35,481 nucleotides of DNA from Candidatus Hydrogenedentota bacterium. Its GTDB lineage: Bacteria > Hydrogenedentota > Hydrogenedentia > Hydrogenedentales > SLHB01. The notes under the pieces are model-generated. The model was not told the origin of the DNA and did not search any database. It was given only the letters and a program-made list of their open reading frames with translations. Positions 8,864 through 16,068 of this stretch are shown piece after piece (the first letter of the stretch is position 1; the number at the start of each line of letters is the position of its first letter). The translations under genes and the position numbers were made by a program. The DNA is taken from positions 1-35,481 of the forward strand of contig DAOLNV010000010.1 in assembly GCA_035416745.1 (NCBI GenBank), in the 5' to 3' direction.

Positions 8864-8884
8864 GGTCGTGGATCTGCCACGACC
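8864..8884. promoter_or_regulatory. Perfect 8-bp inverted repeat upstream of the phosphodiesterase gene
   Basis: Arms GGTCGTGG and CCACGACC with a 5-nt loop (ATCTG) lie about 20 bp before the start codon at 8843 and just upstream of its ribosome site. It could be a repressor operator or a hairpin in the 5' leader. A weak extended -10 (TGC-TAGAAT on the minus strand, about 8919-8927) lies 35 bp further upstream, so the hairpin would fall inside the transcript. Confidence 0.45.
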
Positions 8885-9040
8885 AGCATGAGTCACCCCT
8901 GCAATAGCCCGGAGCGCGATTCTAGCACACAATGAGCCCCCAGGACCTCGCAGCATACTCCCCAATCCCAGAGTGCGCGCCGGCGAAACGGGGATACAGC
9001 GCCATGCGATTCGCAGACCCCGTTGAGCCGGGATTCTCCG

Positions 9041-9305
9041 GCGCCAAGGGCGCGAAACGCACTCACGGGTTACGGTGTCCCCCTTTTCAGCGCCATCGGC
9101 GCGAAACGCACTCACGGGTTACGATGCCTCCTCTTCAGCGCCAAGGGCGCGAAACGTACCCCCGGGTCGCGATGCCCCCCTCTTCAGCGCCATCGGCGCG
9201 AAATGTACCCCCGGGTTAGGGTGTCCCCCTCTTCAGCGCCAACGGCGCGAAATGTCCCCCCGGGTTAGGGTGCCCCCCTTTTCAGCGCCAACGGCGCGAA
9301 ACATA
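9041..9305. repeat. Six-unit tandem array of 48-49-bp hairpin repeats
   Basis: Units begin with a 5-bp stem GCGCC-N3-GGCGC at 9041, 9090, 9138, 9187, 9236 and 9285, giving periods of 49, 48, 49, 49 and 49 bp. Loops alternate among AAG, ATC and AAC while the stem stays constant. Each hairpin is followed by GAAAyG and a CGGGTT...CCCCC stretch, then CTTTTCA or CTCTTCA before the next stem. Because 49 is not a multiple of three, the array is a DNA- or RNA-level repeat rather than a protein repeat. It is not a CRISPR: there are no unique spacers. Confidence 0.85.
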
Positions 9306-9309
9306 CCAG

Positions 9310-9328
9310 CCTGGCCTGAAGGGCCAGG
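9310..9328. repeat. Isolated hairpin following the array
   Basis: CCTGGCC and GGCCAGG arms (7 bp) with loop TGAAG. It lies one step past the sixth array unit and may be a diverged unit. Confidence 0.5.
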
Positions 9329-9352
9329 AAAAGGGCACCAAACAAAAGGGAA

Positions 9353-9365
9353 GGGCTGAAAGCCC
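9353..9365. repeat. Inverted-copy hairpin GGGCTGAAAGCCC (first copy)
   Basis: A 13-mer hairpin (5-bp stem, GAA loop). The same 13-mer occurs on the opposite strand at 9543-9555, so the two form an inverted pair about 190 bp apart. Confidence 0.6.
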
Positions 9366-9542
9366 GAAACAACGTCATCCCACAATCCGTCAACTTTGCC
9401 GTCCTCCGCCCCCTCTTTGCGTCCAGGAACCGCCGGGCGTGCCGGACCGCGAATCCGGTTTGCGGAACCGCGGATATCATCCCGCATCCATCTCCCGGAA
9501 CCTGAAATGCAAATATTCCCGCGCCCGTTTGGACGATGTGCG

Positions 9543-9555
9543 GGGCTTTCAGCCC
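9543..9555. repeat. Inverted-copy hairpin (second copy, reverse orientation)
   Basis: The plus strand reads GGGCTTTCAGCCC, the exact reverse complement of the 13-mer at 9353-9365. Together with the array this suggests an interspersed palindromic repeat family. Confidence 0.6.
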
Positions 9556-9741
9556 GCGTGAAATGGCATGGGAAGAATCCCACGACTCGCTGCTTGCGCA
9601 TTTTCGGCCCCGTATGCGAAACTCCTGCTGCCGGACGAAACGGAGGCTGATTGTGAGGATGAACAGGCCGTCACAGATCCTGCGAAGGGGCGCAATCGAA
9701 CTCTTGTGGGCGCGCTCTCGCAAGACCTTGGCAACCATGTT

Positions 9742-10989
9742 ATGAGTGGGCGCGCTTCGAACAGACTATCATCCCATAAACCGCTTCGCGCGGCATGGCG
9801 CGCGTTGCCGGCGGGTATCTGGGCGCTGGGATTCGGCTCGCTGTTCATGGACGCCTCCTCAGAGATGATCCACAGCCTCTTGCCGGTATTCATGGTCACC
9901 ACCTTGGGCGCGTCCATGGTGACTGTCGGGATAATCGAGGGCATCGCCGAGGCGACAGCGGCGATCCTGAAGGTGTTCTCGGGAACGCTGAGCGATTATC
10001 TGCGCAAGCGCAAATTCCTGATGATCCTCGGTTACGGGCTCGCGGCCTTCACCAAACCGGTTTTCCCGCTGGCCGAGTCGATAGGCTGGGTATTCTCGGC
10101 TCGGTTTGTCGATCGCATTGGCAAAGGCATTCGCGGGGCGCCACGCGACGCGCTGGTAGCCGACATCACGGCGCCGGAATTGCGCGGGGCGGCGTATGGG
10201 CTGCGCCAATCGCTCGACTCGGCGGGCGCCTTGCTCGGCCCATTGCTTGCGGTGGCGTTCATGGCATGGCTTGCGGGCAATATCCGGGCGGTGCTGTGGG
10301 TGGCGGTCGCGCCAGCCTTCATCGCGGTGGCGCTGCTCCTTATTTTCGTGCGTGAGCCAGAGAAGGAGCGCACAGATGGCCACGTCAAAGCGCCGCTCAC
10401 CTTGGCAGACGCGAGACGTCTCCCGTTACGTTACTGGCTGGTTGTGCTGCTGGGGGCGGTTTTCACGCTCGCCCGATTCAGCGAGGCTTTTTTGGTTTTG
10501 CGCGCACAGGATATCGGGCTCGCGCCAGGTTACGTGCCGGTGGTCATGGTCGTAATGAACGTATTCTATGCAGGGGCGGCCTACCCCGCCGGCGCGGCGG
10601 CGGATCGATTCCGCCCGCGCGTCCTGCTGCTGGCGGGGCTCGTGCTGTTAGTGGCGTCGGACGTGGTATTGGCCATCGCCACGGAGATGGTGGCTGTCTT
10701 CGGCGGTGCGGCTCTGTGGGGACTGCACATGGCATTCACTCAAGGCTTGCTGTCAAAGCTGGTCGCCGACACCGTGCCGGAGCGCTTGCGCGGCACGGGG
10801 TTCGGCATTTTCAACCTCGTCAGCGGCGGAGCGCTGCTCCTCGCAAGTATCTTGGCTGGCGCGCTTTGGAGCGCCGTCGGCCCCTCAGCCACATTCCTTG
10901 CTGGCGCCGTTTTCGCCGCCGTCGCCGCAATTGGACTCGCGACGCTGCGCCCGGCGTCGCGTCCGGCTCTTGACAGCAACGGTCTTTGA
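9742..10989 (+). CDS. Major facilitator superfamily transporter
   Basis: 415 aa from the ATG at 9742. The open frame reaches back to 9568, but those extra residues are polar and unlike a transporter. Neither start has a good Shine-Dalgarno sequence, so the start is uncertain. The protein is almost entirely hydrophobic, with about 11-12 helices in two halves and a hydrophilic break near the middle (REPEKERTDGHVKAP). The family's loop 2-3 motif appears as GTLSDYLRKRK, followed by RFVDRIGKGIRGAPRDALVAD and RGAAYGLRQSLDSAGALLGP. This RxGKGxRGxPRDAL pattern is typical of a common bacterial MFS subgroup annotated only as MFS transporters. Substrate unknown. It stands alone between the repeat region and the propeller gene. 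Confidence 0.88.
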   Translation: MSGRASNRLSSHKPLRAAWRALPAGIWALGFGSLFMDASSEMIHSLLPVFMVTTLGASMVTVGIIEGIAEATAAILKVFSGTLSDYLRKRKFLMILGYGLAAFTKPVFPLAESIGWVFSARFVDRIGKGIRGAPRDALVADITAPELRGAAYGLRQSLDSAGALLGPLLAVAFMAWLAGNIRAVLWVAVAPAFIAVALLLIFVREPEKERTDGHVKAPLTLADARRLPLRYWLVVLLGAVFTLARFSEAFLVLRAQDIGLAPGYVPVVMVVMNVFYAGAAYPAGAAADRFRPRVLLLAGLVLLVASDVVLAIATEMVAVFGGAALWGLHMAFTQGLLSKLVADTVPERLRGTGFGIFNLVSGGALLLASILAGALWSAVGPSATFLAGAVFAAVAAIGLATLRPASRPALDSNGL

Positions 10990-11096
10990 GCAACTGGCTT
11001 CAGGAAACTCTATTCCCCCAATAGCACCGTTCGTCGTCCTCGGGTTCCAGGTTGTGCTGCTTCCTCCGGTAGACATTTGCTAAACTGCATCGTGGA

Positions 11097-11114
11097 AATT
11101 GTCAGAGAACAATT
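11097..11114. promoter_or_regulatory. Inverted repeat AATTGT-N6-ACAATT upstream of the propeller gene
   Basis: Perfect 6-bp arms at 11097-11102 and 11109-11114, about 60 bp before the start codon at 11173. This is a plausible operator half-site pair; only the symmetry supports it. Confidence 0.35.
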
Positions 11115-11172
11115 CGAAAGGGCCGAAAGTCTTCTTACCATCGGATTGCATGATGACCACAGGAGAAACCCC

Positions 11173-13332
11173 ATGCGCCAGGCAATCCCAGGGCTACTGT
11201 TGCCGTTCTTGATTTGTAACGCAGCATATAGCCAACAGGCCGGATATGAACTTCCGATTCCCGTTGGCGTTTTCGAACAGCAAGTTCATCGGGCATATAC
11301 GACGGCGCAGGGTCTGCCGGACAACGACGTGAGCAGGGTGGGCGTCGGTGCGAACGGGGTCATATTCGCACAGACGGCGGAGGGAATGGCCATCTTCGAC
11401 GGCGAGCAATGGCGAGAGGCCGGAACTTCAGAGCCCGGTATCGCGTCCCCGGCAAAACTGGACGGACGACAGACTGCGCGTCTGTGTAAAGCGGCCGGGT
11501 CCAGGCTGGAGATTCGGGCGGTGGCCGAAAACCAGGGAGAATACGCCGTAGCGTGTCGAGAGGGTCTTTATGTGGGAAACGGCCTGCACTGGCGCATGGC
11601 TCTTCCCCGTCAGGGCGCGGTGCGGTGGGCGCCGATCGATGTCCGCGCGGCGGCCTACGACACATCCGGAAGGCTGTGGTTTGCCGCGCCGCAAGGGGTC
11701 GGATGCCGCGTTACGGATGATGAATGGAGACTTTTCACGGGTTCCGATGGCTTGCCCTACAATGACTTCACGTGCATGACCGCCGGGCCCAAGGGGGTCT
11801 GGTTTGGCACAACCAACGGCGCGATCTGTTACCGGGACGGCTCATGGTCGTTCCGCCAGGGACGGCGCTGGCTGCTCGACAATCACGTGCGGGACATCGC
11901 CGTTGACGCAGAGGGAAATGCGTGGCTGGCGACAGCGGGCGGCGTATCGTGCATCGCATACCGGCCAATGACCTTGGCCGAAAAAGCAGCGTTTTACGAG
12001 GACGAGCTCGAGAAGTACCACCGCCGCACCCAATTCGGCTACGTGAATCCGGCCGAACTCTCTGTTGCGGGCGACAAGAGCACCGCCGTGCCGGTTTTCA
12101 CCGATAACGATGGTCATTTTACGGGGCTGTACCTCGGCGCGGCAAGCCTGGGCTATGCGGCCACCGGACGCGAAAAGCTGAAGCGGGACGCAGCCAACGC
12201 TTTCCGCGCACTTGCTTTTCTCAGCGAAGTGACCCAGGGCGGCACCCATCCGGCGCCTGGAGGGTTTACCGCGAGGGCCGTCCTGCCTGTTTCCGGGGCT
12301 GACCCCAATCCCGCGTTTGATCGCGCCTACGACATCCGGCGCAAGGAGCGCGATGCCCTGTGGAAGATCATTCAGCCCCGCTGGCCCATTGATGAATCGG
12401 GCCTATGGTACTGGAAGAATGACTCGAGTTCCGATGAACTTGACGGGCACTTTTTTGGTTATGCGCTTTATTTCGACCGCGTATGTGAAACGGAGACCGA
12501 GAAGGACGCCGTGCGTGAGGTTGTCCGGCGCATCATGGACCACATTCTCTCCCACGGCTACAACCTGGTGGATTACGACGGTCAGCCGACGCGTTGGGGC
12601 CATTTCTCTCCCGATGACCTGAACCGGAACGAAGCATGGTGCGACGAGCGTGGTCTGAATTCGTTCAGCATTCTCACGTACCTTTCCATAGCTCATCACA
12701 TCACCGGCGACCCGAAATACCGGGACATCTACCTCGAACTTGCGCTGGAACACGGGTATGCCATGAACGGCATGACCCAGCCGAAATGCATTTTAGGCCC
12801 TGGCTTTGTGGGCCACCAACCCGACGACAATATGGCTTACATGAACTACTACCACCTGATTCGTTACGAGACCGACCCGAAGCTGCTCAGCATGTACTAC
12901 CACGCAATCTATACCCACTGGCAACATGAAAAAACCGAGCGCAACGCTTTTACGAACTTCGTCTATGTCGCCTGCTGCTTGGGCAAGACCCGCCGCGACC
13001 AATGGGGTGATACCAACATCTCGCCGCCGAAGCAGTGTTTCGACGACAGCGTTGATACCCTGAAGCGCTATCCGCTCGACCTTGTGGACTGGCCCATGTC
13101 GAATGCCCACCGGATTGATATGACGCCGCTTCTGGACGAGTCCGGGAGGCCGTCCGGCGCGGGGAAACGGTGCGACGGACAGGTCTTCCCCATCGATGAG
13201 CGGCACGAGACCTATTGGGACTTGGACCCTTGGGCGCTCGCCAACAACGGCAAGGGCATGCGCCTTCGCGAGGGGGTCCCATACCTGCTTGCTTACTACA
13301 TGGGCCGCGCTCACGGATTTATCGGGGAGTAG
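11173..13332 (+). CDS. Secreted beta-propeller / alpha-helical barrel fusion protein
   Basis: 719 aa. AGGAGA at 11161-11166 sets the start at 11173 rather than the earlier in-frame ATG at 11077. Residues 1-20 form a Sec signal peptide (IPGLLLPFLICNAAYS). Residues about 40-262 contain two-component-regulator-type propeller repeats (Reg_prop): blocks ending in LWFAAPQGVGC, VWFGTTNGAICY and AWLATAGGVSC, plus TAQGLPDNDVSRV and GSDGLPYNDFTCM. In hybrid two-component sensors these repeats sense glycans, but here no transmembrane helix or kinase follows. Residues about 265-719 are helical, with many Trp, Tyr and acidic residues (WYWKNDSSSDELDGHFFGY, HGYNLVDYDGQPTRWG, PDDNMAYMNYYHL), resembling an (alpha/alpha)6 glycosidase or lyase barrel. 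The specific family is not recognised. Neighbouring sialidases and alpha-galactosidase support a glycan role. Confidence 0.72.
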   Translation: MRQAIPGLLLPFLICNAAYSQQAGYELPIPVGVFEQQVHRAYTTAQGLPDNDVSRVGVGANGVIFAQTAEGMAIFDGEQWREAGTSEPGIASPAKLDGRQTARLCKAAGSRLEIRAVAENQGEYAVACREGLYVGNGLHWRMALPRQGAVRWAPIDVRAAAYDTSGRLWFAAPQGVGCRVTDDEWRLFTGSDGLPYNDFTCMTAGPKGVWFGTTNGAICYRDGSWSFRQGRRWLLDNHVRDIAVDAEGNAWLATAGGVSCIAYRPMTLAEKAAFYEDELEKYHRRTQFGYVNPAELSVAGDKSTAVPVFTDNDGHFTGLYLGAASLGYAATGREKLKRDAANAFRALAFLSEVTQGGTHPAPGGFTARAVLPVSGADPNPAFDRAYDIRRKERDALWKIIQPRWPIDESGLWYWKNDSSSDELDGHFFGYALYFDRVCETETEKDAVREVVRRIMDHILSHGYNLVDYDGQPTRWGHFSPDDLNRNEAWCDERGLNSFSILTYLSIAHHITGDPKYRDIYLELALEHGYAMNGMTQPKCILGPGFVGHQPDDNMAYMNYYHLIRYETDPKLLSMYYHAIYTHWQHEKTERNAFTNFVYVACCLGKTRRDQWGDTNISPPKQCFDDSVDTLKRYPLDLVDWPMSNAHRIDMTPLLDESGRPSGAGKRCDGQVFPIDERHETYWDLDPWALANNGKGMRLREGVPYLLAYYMGRAHGFIGE

Positions 13333-13403
13333 GACCCGGCTACGCGCGAACGATGGAAACACGTTGCTGAACCGGGATCAAAACAGCGGCGAAGGCCGCC
13401 GGC

Positions 13404-14705
13404 TCATGTGGCGACAGTGACGTCGAGAGCGCCCACCCAATGAGCAGCGTGGTTCTTCCAGGGCTGCGGGGGAGTGCAGTCGAATACGCAGAGGAACTTC
13501 CGGGCCCCAATGGCAAGGATGTCCGTGTACCCGGTCGTCAGGAAAGGAGCGAAATTGACCTCGTCGCTCCAGGACTTGCCGCCGTCCGTGCTGAACGTAA
13601 CGCAATTTCCCCATCGAGGATAAGCCAACGCGCCGTATGTGAGCGCGATAACACCTTCGGACAGGGCCATGCGGGGGAAACAGCCCCGGGCTTGGGCCAT
13701 AGGCTCCGGCGGCGTCCATGTCGCGCCATAGTCTGAAGAGAACGCGATTACCAGGGGAGCACTGGGCTCTCCAATGGTGTAATAAGCGCTGGCAGGAAGC
13801 GTGCCGGGATGGATGCCGTCTCCCGAAACGGTGCACGACAGATCGTGGTATGAGTCGGCGGGCTTCGCCAAGAGGGGGTTGCTGTCATCGTTAACGAGCC
13901 GCATGACGCAAACGAGCCGGCCATCTCCGAGGTGGACCATGTTGGGTTCGCAGGGGCCCCACAGCGTCCAACCTTTTTTTGTGGCGCCTTGGGGATCCCG
14001 GAGGTTGTCGAGGCTGGCGACATGGGCTAGAAAATCCCACGTCTTGCCGTGGTCGGTGGATTTCGAGACGAACGTGCGGAACCGCTCAGGCGAGTAGAAG
14101 TCCTGCATGGCGGCCAGCAGGTCGCCGTTTGGCAACTCGAGGGTATTCCCATGAAACCATTGGGGCCGGTCCTCGTTGAACTGGTCAGGGGGAAGCCGGA
14201 GGATGCCGTCCTCGAGCGGGCCTTGGACGGTCTTCCAATTGTCGGAAGACTCCCAACGCCTGGTGCGGCGCCACCCGGGTTTGCCCGGGATGGGCTTTGT
14301 GTCGTAGTGGTGCGAAATTGCCTTGCCGCTTCGAAGTTGGAGCGTGTTAAGGCCCATGCCGTCGAGCACGGTGCCCGTGGCGCGCCAGGTGTTGCCCAAG
14401 TCGTCGGAACGAATGGCGGCGAGAGGACCGCCCTCCTCAACGGCCTGGGCAGATAACACTATCGTGTCGCCGCCAAGACGGGCGAGCACGGGAAACATCG
14501 GTCCGCGCATGACGACACGAACAGGGCCGAGGGTAACGAGCAAGGCGCCGCGCCGTTCGGTACGAACCGGGAAGGCGGAAACGGCTGCGGTAGCGGGCGT
14601 GCTTGCCGGGGACTGGCCCCTGGATTGGCCCCACGCGATGTCCGGCCCGGCGAACGCGGCCAGCAAACCGCCGCCCAAACCTTTGAAAAAAGTGCGTCTT
14701 TGCAT
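13404..14705 (-). CDS. Tat-exported sialidase/BNR-repeat family protein
   Basis: 433 aa. The start at 14705 is chosen because a twin-arginine signal begins there (QRRTFFKGLGGGLLAAFAG); the open frame reaches 14861 without signal-like sequence. Four Asp-boxes (S-x-D-x-G-x-[ST]-W) mark a six-bladed sialidase propeller: SDDLGNTW, STDHGKTW, SSDYGATW and STDGGKSW. The family cleaves sialic acid or related sugars, or only binds them. The arginine triad and Tyr/Glu pair cannot be assigned with confidence here. It diverges from a second BNR-repeat gene over a 200-bp spacer and converges with the propeller-barrel gene. Confidence 0.88.
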   Translation of the reverse strand: MQRRTFFKGLGGGLLAAFAGPDIAWGQSRGQSPASTPATAAVSAFPVRTERRGALLVTLGPVRVVMRGPMFPVLARLGGDTIVLSAQAVEEGGPLAAIRSDDLGNTWRATGTVLDGMGLNTLQLRSGKAISHHYDTKPIPGKPGWRRTRRWESSDNWKTVQGPLEDGILRLPPDQFNEDRPQWFHGNTLELPNGDLLAAMQDFYSPERFRTFVSKSTDHGKTWDFLAHVASLDNLRDPQGATKKGWTLWGPCEPNMVHLGDGRLVCVMRLVNDDSNPLLAKPADSYHDLSCTVSGDGIHPGTLPASAYYTIGEPSAPLVIAFSSDYGATWTPPEPMAQARGCFPRMALSEGVIALTYGALAYPRWGNCVTFSTDGGKSWSDEVNFAPFLTTGYTDILAIGARKFLCVFDCTPPQPWKNHAAHWVGALDVTVAT

Positions 14706-14907
14706 CAGTTGACCGCCTGTGATTTTGAGGCCTTGGGGAGGCCAGGTCTGTTCATTCACTGCGGCGTGGAATATATCAGCCGCCGGGTCCCATGACAAAC
14801 GGGCCGTCACCTGTTGTCTCGCTTGTTTACTGGTGATAGGCTGAGAGACGGCGAACAGCAAATCATGAAACCCGGAGGGTTTTGTCGTGGAGAGGAGAAT
14901 GGGACGT

Positions 14908-16020
14908 ATGAAAGCATGTGTTCCGGCGGTATTGTGTGCGGCGCTTGGCGCCGCGTGTATGGCAGGTCTGCCGGTAGCGGCGCAGGACCCGAGGGAAGGA
15001 CTCTGGGTTCACCCCAAGTGTCAGCCTTTGGCCACGGACACTCTCGGGCCGTTTCTGCGTCTCGGCGACAACAGAATTCTGGCCGTTGACGATTCACACA
15101 CGTTAATCAGTGGAGATGAAGGCAAAACGTGGGAATCCGCGCCCCTGTTCAAAGAGGGGCAGGACTTCAGCGTCAGCAGCGAACGGGCCCTTGTGCGGAC
15201 ACGCAGCGGCGTAGTGGTCTTGGCTTTCATGAACATGAAAGAACAAGATTGGCGGTGGAACAGCGCGAAACACGACGCCGAACCCGGGACGCGCTTGCCC
15301 ACGTATGCGATGCGAAGCCTGGACGACGGCAAATCATGGGAAACGCCCAAGAAACTCCACGACGAATGGACTGGGTGCATCCGCAATATGATTCAGACCC
15401 GCGGAGGCCAGGTCATTTTTACCAGCATGAAGCTGTTGAACAATCCCGGGCGGCATTCGGTGCTGACATACGTATCGAATGATGATGGTGCAACATGGAG
15501 GCCCAGCAACATCATCGACTTGGGCGGCATGGGCCATCACGGAGGCGTGACGGAGGCTACGGTGGTTGAGCTTCAGGACGGACGGTTGTGGAAACTCATT
15601 CGCACGAACTGGGGGCGGTTCTGGGAAGCATTCTCGGAGGATAGCGGGGTGTCGTGGCGGGTAATCCGGCCCTCTGCCATCGAGGCGAGCAGCGCGCCGG
15701 GGCAATTGGCGCGTCTGGCGAGCGGCCGCTTGTTGTTGGCCTGGAACAGGCCATACCCCGAAGGCAAAAGCGAATACCCATTGACCGGCGGGGACAACGA
15801 ATGGTCGGAAGTGCCCGTGAGCAACCATCGCGAGGAGTTGTCCCTGGCGTTCTCGGAAGACGACGGAAAGACATGGACGCAGCCCGTGGTCATCGCACGG
15901 CAGCCGGGGAAATGGCTGTCGTATCCGTATCTATTCGAGCCGGCCCCAGGAGTCGTCTGGCTCACGACGATGCAGGGCATGGTGCGGGTGAGTTTCCTCG
16001 AGAGCGACTTAGTCCCATGA
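14908..16020 (+). CDS. Secreted sialidase/BNR-repeat family protein
   Basis: 370 aa from the ATG at 14908. The AGAGGAG at 14891-14897 is about 10 bp upstream; it is too close to the ATG at 14899 and lies inside a longer GTG-started frame. A Sec signal follows (ACVPAVLCAALGAACMAGLPVAAQ). Five Asp-boxes are visible: SGDEGKTW, SLDDGKSW, SNDDGATW, SEDSGVSW and SEDDGKTW. Arg-containing strands and an E-rich EELSLAFSEDDG segment fit an exo-sialidase fold. It diverges from the Tat sialidase gene, so the pair may share control in 14706-14907. No sialic-acid catabolic gene (lyase, kinase, epimerase) is present nearby, so the substrate could be a different sugar. Confidence 0.87.
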   Translation: MKACVPAVLCAALGAACMAGLPVAAQDPREGLWVHPKCQPLATDTLGPFLRLGDNRILAVDDSHTLISGDEGKTWESAPLFKEGQDFSVSSERALVRTRSGVVVLAFMNMKEQDWRWNSAKHDAEPGTRLPTYAMRSLDDGKSWETPKKLHDEWTGCIRNMIQTRGGQVIFTSMKLLNNPGRHSVLTYVSNDDGATWRPSNIIDLGGMGHHGGVTEATVVELQDGRLWKLIRTNWGRFWEAFSEDSGVSWRVIRPSAIEASSAPGQLARLASGRLLLAWNRPYPEGKSEYPLTGGDNEWSEVPVSNHREELSLAFSEDDGKTWTQPVVIARQPGKWLSYPYLFEPAPGVVWLTTMQGMVRVSFLESDLVP

Positions 16021-16068
16021 GGATTAAGAACCGCTCAGGCTTTCCTTGTTCTTGTTTGGCTTCGCATC

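Larger units (their letters stand above)
8885..9741. other. Long non-coding interval with hairpin repeats
   Basis: No convincing gene lies here. Overlapping reading frames exist on both strands in 8932-9740 but have no ribosome sites or recognisable protein content. They follow from the 49-bp repeat, which shifts frame in every unit. The interval contains the tandem hairpin array (9041-9305), isolated hairpins at 9310-9328, 9353-9365 and 9543-9555, and the poorly defined start region of the MFS gene. Confidence 0.6.

Noticed and set aside
9041..9305. CRISPR array
   Set aside because: The whole unit is repeated with slow drift; there are no constant repeats alternating with unique spacers, and no cas gene is present.
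8932..9359. Several overlapping small frames in the repeat array
   Set aside because: The period of 49 bp shifts frame in each unit, so the frames repeat one another's sequence in turn. This points to a DNA repeat, not proteins.
14044..14456. Plus-strand frame of 135 aa inside the Tat sialidase
   Set aside because: It is a shadow of the opposite strand gene, with no ribosome site.
13404..16020. Complete sialic-acid utilisation locus
   Set aside because: Two sialidase-fold proteins are present but no catabolic or specific transport genes for sialic acid.
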